Shown: positions 1-5,689, numbered from the stretch's first letter. The stretch is DNA of 5,865 bases from an uncultured Propionibacteriaceae bacterium (GCA_945875065.1 CAMCJC010000181.1:1-5865), one strand, 5' to 3'. A program made the numbers and translations. The notes: a model not told the origin generated them from the sequence alone.

Positions 1-1540
1 GCGCGGGCGCGCCAGCCGGTGGCAGTACACGTGGGTAGCGTCGTACCTGTGAGAGGGTGGGCGCTGGCTCGGCGGGCTCGGCCTTCGCCGCGGTCCCGGG
101 GACGCGTTCTCGGGCCGGGGCCGGATCCCAGCCGCGATCGACGAGGCGTCGCTGCGCGAGGATGGCGATAAGGAGGATCACCAGCCCGATGACCAACAGG
201 AGAATGCTTCCCACGAGGTTTCCGGGTTTCGCTCCGTATCCGATCAGCAGCCCGAACCATCCGAAGTCCGTGTCGCCGAATGTGGTGTTGGCCGATCCCA
301 GGCTGCCCAGCACCCCCAAAAGCAGTGCCGGCAGGAACGTGACGAGCAGGCCGTTGACGAACGCACCGACGATCGCGCCGCGACGACCGCCTGTGGCATT
401 GCCGTAGACGCCAGCCGCGCCGCCGGTGAAGAAGTGGGGCACCAACCCGGGCAGGATGAGTGCCAGCCCGAAAGCGGGTCCCAGCCAGGTTCCCAGCACG
501 AGCAGGCCGACCAGTCCTCCGACGAATGAGGAGATGAAGCCTATGAGCACTGCGTTCTGCGCGTAGGGGAAGACGATCGGCGCGTCCAGCGCGGGAACGG
601 CCCCGGGCACCGCGGCCTGGGCGATGCCCTGGAAGGCCGGGACCAATTCGCCGAGGATGGTGCGGACGCCGAACAGGATCACGGCTACGGCGATGCCGAA
701 CTGGAGGCCTTGGGTGACGGCTTGCATCAGGTAGTTGCCGACATCCGTTGCTTCGTCGGTGAACGCAGTGAACGCAGTGGCCGATCCCCGCTGCACCAGG
801 TAAACGATGGCGAGCACCAGGTACATCAGCACCATCGACAGGGCCGTGGCCACCATCGAGTCGCGCAGGAAACGCAGTGACTCCGGGACCTTGAGGTCCT
901 CGGTGGAGCGGGAACGCCCCTTGGGATCGACTAGGCGTCCCGTCACGCCGGCGGCCACGTATCCGAGGGTGCCGAAGTGGCCGATGGCGATGGAGTCGTC
1001 ACCTGTCACGCGCCGGGTCCACGGATGTGCCAGCGCAGGTAGTGAGACCATGAGGATCCCCAGGAGCAGTGCGCCCAGAGAGATCACCACGGGAGCCGCG
1101 ATCCCGGCCGAGGCCATGACGATGGTGATGAGCGTGGCCATGAACAACAGGTGGTGCCCGGTGAGGAATACGTAGCGGAGTGGGGTGAAGCGGGCCAGCA
1201 GCAGGGCGACGACGAAGCCCAGGATCATGACCCACGAGACTTGGGTGCCGTAGAGCTCCTGTGCGATGCCGACGATGGCCTCGTTGGTGGGGACCACTCC
1301 TTGAGTGCCCAGTGCGCCCTGGATCATGGCACCCAGCGGTGCCAGAGAGGTGGTGACCAAGCCGGCACCGGCACCGACCAGTAGGAAGCCGAGGACGGCC
1401 TTGATCGCGCCTCCGAGCACCTGCCCGGTGCCGCGTCGGAGCGCGATCAGCCCCGCGGCGGTGATGAGGCCGATGAGGAAGGCCGGGACGCTGAGGATCT
1501 CGTTGACCAGGAACTGTGCGATGGCGACGACGACGGACAT
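1..1540 (-). CDS. PTS EIIC permease, UlaA/SgaT (L-ascorbate) family, C-terminus beyond the left edge
   Basis: This is the membrane permease of a PTS, which moves its substrate across the membrane while the EIIB partner phosphorylates it. The frame starts at ATG 1540-1538 behind GGAGG (1549-1545, 4-nt gap) and has no stop in 513 codons, so the gene is partial here. The protein is hydrophobic with many membrane segments. UlaA-type landmarks are visible: FLTGHH at residues 125-130, SIAIGHFGT at 183-191, STEDLKVP at 212-219, PGAVPALDAPIVF at 312-324 and PYAQNAV at 325-331. The last membrane segment ends near residue 462. After it comes a charged Ala/Pro/Arg-rich cytoplasmic tail of at least 50 residues; E. 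coli UlaA is about 465 residues in all. It lies 16 bases after the EIIA-EIIB gene and is surely co-transcribed with it. The family assignment is firm. The substrate is not, because the glutamines that follow the two His motifs in E. coli UlaA are not conserved here. Confidence 0.93.
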   Translation of the reverse strand, partial: MSVVVAIAQFLVNEILSVPAFLIGLITAAGLIALRRGTGQVLGGAIKAVLGFLLVGAGAGLVTTSLAPLGAMIQGALGTQGVVPTNEAIVGIAQELYGTQVSWVMILGFVVALLLARFTPLRYVFLTGHHLLFMATLITIVMASAGIAAPVVISLGALLLGILMVSLPALAHPWTRRVTGDDSIAIGHFGTLGYVAAGVTGRLVDPKGRSRSTEDLKVPESLRFLRDSMVATALSMVLMYLVLAIVYLVQRGSATAFTAFTDEATDVGNYLMQAVTQGLQFGIAVAVILFGVRTILGELVPAFQGIAQAAVPGAVPALDAPIVFPYAQNAVLIGFISSFVGGLVGLLVLGTWLGPAFGLALILPGLVPHFFTGGAAGVYGNATGGRRGAIVGAFVNGLLVTFLPALLLGVLGSLGSANTTFGDTDFGWFGLLIGYGAKPGNLVGSILLLVIGLVILLIAILAQRRLVDRGWDPAPARERVPGTAAKAEPAEPAPTLSQVRRYPRVLPPAGAPA

Positions 1541-1544
1541 GGTG

Positions 1545-1549
1545 CCTCC
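1545..1549 (-). promoter_or_regulatory. Ribosome binding site of the EIIC gene
   Basis: GGAGG on the minus strand lies 4 bases before ATG 1540-1538. It sits inside the 16-base gap after the EIIA-EIIB stop codon. It fixes the EIIC start, since no other start with an SD lies nearby. Confidence 0.75.
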
Positions 1550-1556
1550 ATGGATC

Positions 1557-2351
1557 TCAGACGACGTAGATTCGACGCAGCGCCGCGTCGAGTTCGGCGG
1601 TGGAGGTGAAGTCGGTGATGACTTCAACGGGGACCCCGAGGTCCCCCAGAGCCTGGGCGATGGCGCCGGAGGTCATGACGACGTCGGCCTCCTTGGCGCG
1701 TCCCCTGGCGGAGATGGTGTCCGTGGCTTCGACATTGAGGTACGGCGACCAGCCCCACCGCCCCAGCACCTTCTCCAGTGTGTTCTTGAGGAACAGGCTG
1801 GTGCCCAGCCCCTTGGAAGGGATGGCGTCGGCTTCTGTCGTTGTGGCGGAGGCGGCGATGGGGACAACGTCTTTCGCCCGGCGAGGGGCCGGATCGGCCG
1901 ATGCCACGGGCCCTAGCGCCGCGAGAACCGCATCGGGGGTGTCGGCGGCCATCAGCCGCTGACACCGCTCCGGGTCGACCAGCAGTTCGGCGAGTTCGGC
2001 CAGTGCCGCGCGGTGCGCGTCGTCGTCGGAAGCCACGAGCCCCATCACGAGCCGCACGGGATCGTTCTCCTCGTTGCCGAAGGCGACGGGGTCGGCCAGT
2101 CTCACGAACGACAGCGCGGTGCGGGTGACCGAAGCGTCGGGTCGGGCGTGGGGAAGCGCGAACCCGGGCGCGATGACGATGTACGGGCCGTGTTTCTCCA
2201 GGGCCTCGAGCATGGCCTGGGTGTAGGAGGGGCCGCAGGCGCCGACGTCGACGAGGGCGGTCCCCGCTGCCGTGACGGCTGCTCGCCAGTTGCTGGCCCG
2301 CACTAGGAGCCGGATGGCGTCGGGCTGGATGAGATTTCGGAGATTGGACAC
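1557..2351 (-). CDS. PTS fused EIIA-EIIB protein, ascorbate type; EIIB lacks the phospho-cysteine
   Basis: This is the cytoplasmic phospho-carrier of the PTS: EIIA accepts phosphate from HPr, and EIIB would pass it to substrate bound by EIIC. I start it at GTG 2351-2349, giving 264 residues, because AGGAGGT (2364-2358) lies 6 bases upstream. An ATG at 2399 in the same frame would overlap a probable -10 box. With the GTG start, EIIA (residues 1 to about 145) has GPYIVIAPGFALPHARPD with its active His at position 68, the same number as in E. coli UlaC. A second conserved His, in DDDAHRAAL, is at 113. A linker rich in Ala, Pro and Thr follows (about 150-174). EIIB (about 175-264) has KGLGTSLFLKNTLEKVL and a typical C-terminal half. 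The usual V-C-G-N-G-L-G loop reads I-P-S-K-G-L-G, so the catalytic Cys is Pro177. The EIIB part contains no Cys at all. Confidence 0.92.
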   Translation of the reverse strand: MSNLRNLIQPDAIRLLVRASNWRAAVTAAGTALVDVGACGPSYTQAMLEALEKHGPYIVIAPGFALPHARPDASVTRTALSFVRLADPVAFGNEENDPVRLVMGLVASDDDAHRAALAELAELLVDPERCQRLMAADTPDAVLAALGPVASADPAPRRAKDVVPIAASATTTEADAIPSKGLGTSLFLKNTLEKVLGRWGWSPYLNVEATDTISARGRAKEADVVMTSGAIAQALGDLGVPVEVITDFTSTAELDAALRRIYVV

Positions 2352-2357
2352 TTCAAC

Positions 2358-2364
2358 ACCTCCT
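2358..2364 (-). promoter_or_regulatory. Strong Shine-Dalgarno deciding the GTG start of EIIA-EIIB
   Basis: AGGAGGT on the minus strand lies 6 bases before GTG 2351-2349 and is a near-complete complement of the 16S rRNA 3' end. It outweighs the longer in-frame ATG at 2399, which has no SD. The choice also places the EIIA active His at residue 68, as in UlaC. Confidence 0.8.
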
Positions 2365-2371
2365 AAGGAGG
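2359..2371 (-). repeat. Palindrome enclosing the EIIA Shine-Dalgarno
   Basis: Read on the minus strand, CCTCCTTAGGAGG is a perfect 6+1+6 inverted repeat whose right arm is the SD. The left arm, CCTCCTT, resembles the anti-SD of 16S rRNA. In mRNA it could pair with the SD as a small hairpin (CCUC, 5-base loop, GAGG). It could also be a protein site or chance. The sequence is certain; a regulatory role is inference. Confidence 0.4.
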
Positions 2372-2397
2372 GCATGAGCGGCGTTGCTGATTCAGCC

Positions 2398-2403
2398 ATT
2401 TTA
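2398..2403 (-). promoter_or_regulatory. Probable -10 box for the PTS operon
   Basis: TAAAAT on the minus strand has one mismatch to TATAAT and stands out in GC-rich DNA. Transcription would start near 2391, giving a leader of about 40 bases before GTG 2351 that contains the SD palindrome. No good -35 box is visible at 16-18 bases upstream, so an activator or an alternative sigma factor may be involved, or the call may be wrong. Confidence 0.4.
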
Positions 2404-2442
2404 CCTCGCGGTTAGAGAGAAACCGGGGCGGGCTTGTCGGTA

Positions 2443-2450
2443 TGACGTCA
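2443..2450. promoter_or_regulatory. TGACGTCA palindrome in the divergent region
   Basis: This perfect 8-bp palindrome lies about 40 bp upstream of the predicted PTS -10 box and about 24 bp before the first candidate start of the rightward operon. Its place between divergent units would suit an operator. An 8-bp palindrome can arise by chance, and no regulator gene lies in the window. Confidence 0.2.
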
Positions 2451-2473
2451 GGCTGGGAGCACCTGGATGGCGG

Positions 2474-2638
2474 ATGAGCCTTACCCTTGCTCGTATGGCT
2501 ATCGACCAGGCTCCGATCCACACCGGCCTGTGTGCGGGCGTGGCTGGTCCGGGTGGGGAAGACGAGCGGTTCTGGATCGATGGCGACCCCGCGCCCTACA
2601 AGGCCGCCCGACCCTGGAAGCGGAGGAATCCCCGATGA
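2474..2638 (+). CDS. Small unknown protein, coupled to the methyltransferase
   Basis: I do not recognise this 54-residue frame. Three signs support it. Its stop TGA overlaps the methyltransferase start as ATGA (2635-2638). Its third codon positions are strongly G/C from about 2495 onward, more so than in the competing methyltransferase frame over the same bases. Its composition also looks like a protein: an acidic middle GGEDERFWIDGDPAPY and a basic end KAARPWKRRNPR. It has no signal peptide, membrane segment or Cys pair. The start is uncertain: ATG 2474 has no clear SD, and ATG 2495 would give 47 residues. A TACCCT at 2482-2487 lies 7 bases before ATG 2495, which would fit a leaderless transcript, but no -35 box supports this. 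It could instead be a leader peptide that only couples translation. Confidence 0.42.
   Translation: MSLTLARMAIDQAPIHTGLCAGVAGPGGEDERFWIDGDPAPYKAARPWKRRNPR
2623..2627 (+). promoter_or_regulatory. Ribosome binding site of the methyltransferase
   Basis: GGAGG lies 7 bases before ATG 2635 and decides the start. An in-frame ATG at 2467 also has a GGGAG 7 bases upstream. The 56 residues it would add are rich in Arg, Pro and Trp with poor codon bias, while the family begins just before its Y-W-N-H-N motif. Confidence 0.7.
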
Positions 2639-3252
2639 TCCGCTCGCCGGAGAGCTACTGGAACCACAATGCCGCTTTTCACGACGAGCTGGTGGCCGAC
2701 GCCGCTGCCCGGGGTGGCCGGGCACTCGACGCGGGCTGCGGGGAGGGGCTACTGCTAAGTCGGCTCGCCGACGTCTGTGAGGAGGTCGTGGGCGTGGAGG
2801 TCGACGCCGCAACGGCGTCACGCGCGCGTTCGCGCCTTGGCGAGGTTCCGGGAGCCTGCGTGCGGCAGGCGGACCTGCTTCAGGGGACGAAGGGCCTCGG
2901 CACCTTCCAGACCGTGACCTGTGTGGCGGCCCTGCACCACCTGCCTCTGGAAGCGGGGTTGAGGGTGCTTGGAAAACTGGTGGCCCCCGGGGGTCGGCTC
3001 CTGGTCATCGGCCTGGCCGCCAACCGGGGGCTGGCGGACTGGACGGTCAGCGCCTTGAGTATCGTGCCCAACTGGGTGAGCGGTCGGCTCCACCACGAGA
3101 CCCGGGACATCGGAGTGCCGGTGGCGCGGCCGCGTGAGTCCCTGAGGCAGATCCGGGCGGTGGCGCGCCAAATCCTGCCTGGGGCGTGCATTCGGCGGCG
3201 CAGGTACTTTCGCTACAGCCTGTCCTGGGACCGTCCGGGACTGGAGACATGA
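2635..3252 (+). CDS. Class I SAM-dependent methyltransferase
   Basis: This is a cytoplasmic 205-residue methyltransferase of the Rossmann-like class I fold (Methyltransf_11/25 type). The target is unknown. The N-terminal SYWNHNAAFHDELV (residues 7-20) matches a subgroup of small bacterial methyltransferases that begin with Y-W-N-H-N. SAM-binding motif I is ALDAGCGEG (30-38). The acidic residue at the end of strand 2 is Glu55 in VVGVEVD, motif II-like Asp80 is in VRQADLL, and VAALHHL (97-103) is the usual motif IV region. APGGRLLVIGL (117-127) is the late strand motif. The C-terminus RRRYFRYSLSWDRPG is also typical of the subgroup. It overlaps the small upstream frame and the downstream glycosylase by ATGA at each end, so it is the middle of a translationally coupled set. 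Small-molecule, lipid, RNA or DNA targets all remain possible; no DNA methyltransferase DPPY/NPPY motif is present. Confidence 0.9.
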   Translation: MIRSPESYWNHNAAFHDELVADAAARGGRALDAGCGEGLLLSRLADVCEEVVGVEVDAATASRARSRLGEVPGACVRQADLLQGTKGLGTFQTVTCVAALHHLPLEAGLRVLGKLVAPGGRLLVIGLAANRGLADWTVSALSIVPNWVSGRLHHETRDIGVPVARPRESLRQIRAVARQILPGACIRRRRYFRYSLSWDRPGLET

Positions 3253-3998
3253 CGCACTGGGCGGGTGGGCTCCAACCCCTGCCGGTGCGGGAGATACTCA
3301 GCCGTCTGCGCGCCGCCCTGGGGAGCGTCCCGCCGTGGTCGGCACACTCTGCGATGGAGTACGTGTGCGGGGCGATCCTCGTGCAGAACACCGCCTGGAG
3401 GAACGTCGAACTCGCCCTGGCGGCGCTGAGGCGCTCCACCGCCTTCGAGCCCGACCGCATCCTGATGCTGGGGGAGGAGGAACTGACCGGACTCATCCGC
3501 CCAGCGGGCTTCATGAGAGCCAAGTCCCGAGCGCTGCGCACCTATGCCGCCTGGACGACCTCGCCGTCGGGCATCGCGGCCGCAGGGCTTGACGACGATG
3601 CGTTGCGCCAGACCTTGTTAGCCCTGCCAGGCATCGGTCCGGAGACCGCCGACGTCATCGCCCTCATGGTCTTCTCCCGGCGCCGTTTCATCTTCGACGC
3701 CTACGGTAGGCGTCTGCTGCGCCAAGCCGGCTACGAGGTCACCGACCGTTACGAGGCGGCCCGCGTCGCCCTGGAGGCTCGGGTTGATGCCGAAGGTCTG
3801 AGCCACGACGAACTCGTCGAGATCCACGGTCTCATCCTGCAGGCCGGCAAACGGGCCCGGGCAGCCGGGGGCTGGCAGGTCTATGGGCCCACCGTCGCCA
3901 TCGTCCCGCGTGGCGCGAAGGAGGACAGCGACGCCGTGCTTCGCCGTGGCGCGGTTGGTGAAGTCATGGACGTAGCGCGGAGGGGCCCGGTCGCGTAA
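3249..3998 (+). CDS. HhH-GPD DNA glycosylase, endonuclease III-related, MagIII-like
   Basis: This base-excision repair glycosylase of 249 residues starts at ATG 3249, overlapping the methyltransferase stop as ATGA. GGAG lies only 2 bases upstream, so coupling probably drives its translation. The N-terminal helix has AILVQNTAWRNVE (42-54), as in endonuclease III relatives. The helix-hairpin-helix is LALPGIGPETADVI (124-137). The catalytic Asp is Asp150 in RFIFDAYGRRLL. Glu132 stands where endonuclease III has its catalytic Lys, so a monofunctional enzyme without lyase activity is expected. The C-terminal four-cysteine cluster is absent; the only Cys in the protein is Cys40. Lys replaced by Glu, no cluster and Q-N-T are features I know from H. 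pylori MagIII, a 3-methyladenine glycosylase. Removal of alkylated bases is therefore the best guess, but the substrate is inferred. The last roughly 30 residues are a basic and acidic tail of unknown role. Confidence 0.88.
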   Translation: MTHWAGGLQPLPVREILSRLRAALGSVPPWSAHSAMEYVCGAILVQNTAWRNVELALAALRRSTAFEPDRILMLGEEELTGLIRPAGFMRAKSRALRTYAAWTTSPSGIAAAGLDDDALRQTLLALPGIGPETADVIALMVFSRRRFIFDAYGRRLLRQAGYEVTDRYEAARVALEARVDAEGLSHDELVEIHGLILQAGKRARAAGGWQVYGPTVAIVPRGAKEDSDAVLRRGAVGEVMDVARRGPVA

Positions 3999-4057
3999 TG
4001 GGTGCCCAATTCCCTCCAGCGCCATAGCCCGTGAACTTACGTGCCAGAAGCTGTGCG

Positions 4058-4128
4058 GGAACCCATGATCCGCGCCGAAGCGTCGACGGGAATCGCGATG
4101 TCCTCGTCGCGGCATGGCCGAGGGTTCC
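4058..4128. terminator. Imperfect hairpin between convergent genes, possible terminator
   Basis: The 180 bases between the glycosylase stop (3998) and the hydrolase stop (4179) hold no convincing gene. They can fold as GGAACC (4058-4063) with GGTTCC (4123-4128), CATG (4064-4067) with CATG (4113-4116), and CCGCG (4070-4074) with CGCGG (4108-4112). Unpaired bulges separate the stems. There is no T-run on either side, so a classic Rho-independent terminator is not supported. Its position suits transcript ends from both sides. Confidence 0.25.
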
Positions 4129-4178
4129 TGAGGGCGCGCGGCTGTGGAGAGGCGCCTTACGGCCGTCAGCGGGTCGGT

Positions 4179-5429
4179 TTAATCGTTGATGGCTGCTGTG
4201 GCGATGGTGATCAGCCGGAGGTTGTGTGGTAAGGCCCCATCCGCATTGGATGCTGTCATTGTCAGGATGACGGTGTCTTTGGCGGGGTTGTTGACGAATT
4301 TCGTGGAGAAGTATCCCTGCCATGAGTAGGCGCCTTGGCCACCCAGGAAGGCGGGGGAGCCGGCTGGAGCGCCGGTGCCTTCCTGGATCTCTAGTTGGTA
4401 GCCCCATTTGTTGCGGAAGCCTTGCCACCAGCATTTATCGCCGATCTGGTTGGTGGTCATGAGGTCCACGGAGGTGGGGGAGAGGATGCGGGTACCCTGG
4501 TAGTGGCCTCGGTTGAGTAGCATTTGCGCGAATTTGAAGTAGTCGCTTGTGGTGCCGTGTAGACCTCCGGCTCCGGAGAAATAGGTGCGGTGGGGGGAGT
4601 AGGCTCCTTCCGGGCCCAGTGTGTAGGGGCCAACCTGGAGGTTTTGTGTTTGTTTCTCGTCGCGGCCGGGCCAGTAGCATTCTGCTAGGCGGTGTTTGTG
4701 TTCGTCGGGGATGAAGAACCAGGTTTCGTCCATGCCCAGGGGACCGAGGATGTTCTCCCGTAGATAGGTGTCGAAGTTTGTCCCGGAGATCACCTCGACC
4801 AGCCGGGCCAGGGTGTCCACGGACGAGTTCGAGTAGTCGAACATTTCGCCGGGCTCAGCGATCAGCGGTGCTTGGGCCACTCGTTCGATGTTCTCCTTCA
4901 GTGTGAGGTCGGGAGCGTTCATATCGTCGCGGATCCCGAGTTCTGCGTACAGTTTCGGCACGATCCGGTAGACGGGCGGATCGAAGGCCTCGTGCCACCA
5001 GGAGTTCGTCATGCCTGAGGTCATGGTGAGTAGGTGGTGGAAGGTGATGGGGGTTCGGGCGGGCACGAGACGGTAGGTGCCGCCCGGGTCGACGACCGCT
5101 ACTTTCGGTGAGGAGAACTCGGGGAGGTAGGTGGCGATGGGTTCTTGGAGGTCGAGCAGGCCGCGTTCGAACAGTTGCATCACCGCTACCGCGGTTGGCA
5201 CTTTCGACATTGATGCCAGCCGGAAGATCGAGTTGGTGGCCATCGGGGTGCCTTCATCGGCTTTCCCGAAGGCCTTGAAGTAGCAGATCTTCCCGTGGCG
5301 GGCTACCAGTACCACCATGCCCTGGTAGGCGTTCTGCTCGATGTGGTGGGAAACGAGTTGGTCGATGCGGGCCAGGTGCTGTGAATCGACTCCGACGCTC
5401 TCGGGCTCGACGATGCGTGAATCCTCCAT
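4179..5429 (-). CDS. Serine hydrolase, class C beta-lactamase / family VIII esterase fold
   Basis: This enzyme of 416 residues belongs to the beta-lactamase-fold serine hydrolases (PF00144), which include esterases, D-amino peptidases and penicillin-binding relatives. I start it at ATG 5429-5427, behind GGAGG (5438-5434, 4-nt gap). Starts at 5456 and 5486 are in frame but have weaker sites, and the family does not need the extra residues. The catalytic S-x-x-K is S-M-S-K at residues 73-76 in IFRLASMSKVPTAVAVMQL. The Y-x-N motif is Y-S-N at 199-201 in MFDYSNSSVDTLARLV. The third motif is W-x-G, W-Q-G at 370-372 in GGQGAYSWQGYFSTKF, which is the esterase/EstB pattern rather than the K-T-G of true beta-lactamases. 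LLTMTSGM (133-140) is a usual family segment. There is no signal peptide or lipobox, so it should act in the cytoplasm. The C-terminal part uses more A-ending codons than its neighbours. An ester hydrolase is more likely than a beta-lactamase; the substrate is unknown. Confidence 0.92.
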   Translation of the reverse strand: MEDSRIVEPESVGVDSQHLARIDQLVSHHIEQNAYQGMVVLVARHGKICYFKAFGKADEGTPMATNSIFRLASMSKVPTAVAVMQLFERGLLDLQEPIATYLPEFSSPKVAVVDPGGTYRLVPARTPITFHHLLTMTSGMTNSWWHEAFDPPVYRIVPKLYAELGIRDDMNAPDLTLKENIERVAQAPLIAEPGEMFDYSNSSVDTLARLVEVISGTNFDTYLRENILGPLGMDETWFFIPDEHKHRLAECYWPGRDEKQTQNLQVGPYTLGPEGAYSPHRTYFSGAGGLHGTTSDYFKFAQMLLNRGHYQGTRILSPTSVDLMTTNQIGDKCWWQGFRNKWGYQLEIQEGTGAPAGSPAFLGGQGAYSWQGYFSTKFVNNPAKDTVILTMTASNADGALPHNLRLITIATAAIND

Positions 5430-5433
5430 GATT

Positions 5434-5438
5434 CCTCC
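5434..5438 (-). promoter_or_regulatory. Ribosome binding site of the serine hydrolase
   Basis: GGAGG on the minus strand lies 4 bases before ATG 5429-5427. It is the best SD among the three in-frame starts and sets the 416-residue product. Confidence 0.7.
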
Positions 5439-5471
5439 AATAGCGTTGTGTATTGCCATGATCCGTCCGTT

Positions 5472-5496
5472 CCACGGCTGACGCAAGAGGCCGTGG
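5472..5496 (-). promoter_or_regulatory. Hairpin upstream of the serine hydrolase
   Basis: CCACGGC (5472-5478) and GCCGTGG (5490-5496) form a perfect 7-bp stem with an 11-base loop, about 40-70 bases before the hydrolase start. If transcription begins further upstream, it would sit in the 5' leader. A protein site or a terminator for DNA to the right is also possible; no T-run follows. Confidence 0.3.
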
Positions 5497-5508
5497 GACT
5501 TACGCGAC

Positions 5509-5518
5509 GGTGATCACC
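5509..5518. promoter_or_regulatory. GGTGATCACC palindrome, possible operator
   Basis: This perfect 10-bp palindrome lies about 80 bases upstream of the hydrolase start codon. That placement would suit a regulator site. I could not identify a convincing promoter next to it (a TTGTCA at 5563-5558 has no matching -10 box), so the role is speculative. Confidence 0.25.
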
Positions 5519-5602
5519 TCGGGGCTTGTCCAGGAACCTTGCGAGCTTGGTCGCTGACAAGGCGCGATGTTTCTGGCGCGGCCGTAAGCTACCGGCCAGA
5601 TC

Positions 5603-5661
5603 GTGTCTGCGTGCTCGTGGACTGTGTCTGTGTGCTTGGCCAGCCGGTGTCTGTGCGCTCG
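5603..5661. repeat. Three degenerate 15-bp direct repeats, GTGTCTGYGYGCTYG
   Basis: Copies lie at 5603-5617 (GTGTCTGCGTGCTCG), 5624-5638 (GTGTCTGTGTGCTTG) and 5647-5661 (GTGTCTGTGCGCTCG), with periods of 21 and 23 bp, roughly two helix turns. TGGACTGTG also follows twice (5618-5626 and 5664-5672). The spacing would place a bound protein on about the same DNA face. Simple-sequence drift is an alternative, since the repeats are rich in alternating GT. Confidence 0.55.
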
Positions 5662-5689
5662 GCTGGACTGTGCCAGCCCCCTGCTGGCC
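5638..5689. repeat. Nested GC-rich hairpins overlapping the direct repeats
   Basis: GGCTGG (5661-5666) and CCAGCC (5673-5678) make a perfect 6-bp stem with a 6-base loop. Around it, GGCCAGC (5638-5644) can pair with GCTGGCC (5683-5689). The two stems could form together as a stable structure in RNA or single-stranded DNA. No T-run follows on either strand, so it is not a clear terminator. Confidence 0.4.

Noticed and set aside
759..776. Tandem 9-bp repeat GTGAACGCA
   Set aside because: It lies within the EIIC gene and encodes a short in-frame T-A-F duplication in a loop near residues 254-260. It is probably a harmless local duplication.
1305..1916. Long rightward frames opposite the PTS genes (also at 57-407, 807-1175 and 1600-1962)
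   Set aside because: They are antisense shadows of well-supported PTS genes in high-GC DNA, without SDs or recognisable domains.
2349..2399. Longer EIIA-EIIB starting at ATG 2399
   Set aside because: It lacks an SD, coincides with the TAAAAT -10 candidate, and would move the active His from 68 to 84. The GTG at 2351 has an excellent SD.
2467..2634. N-terminal extension of the methyltransferase from ATG 2467
   Set aside because: There is a possible SD, but the 56 added residues are Arg/Pro/Trp-rich with weak codon bias. The family starts close to its Y-W-N-H-N motif, and ATG 2635 has its own GGAGG.
4041..4232. Small rightward frame in the convergent gap
   Set aside because: It runs into the hydrolase on the opposite strand, has no SD and no protein-like composition.
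3618..4434. Leftward frames opposite the glycosylase and overlapping the hydrolase end (3618-4115, 3964-4434)
   Set aside because: They overlap two genes with clear catalytic motifs, and their translations are Arg/Pro/His-rich, as expected of shadow frames.
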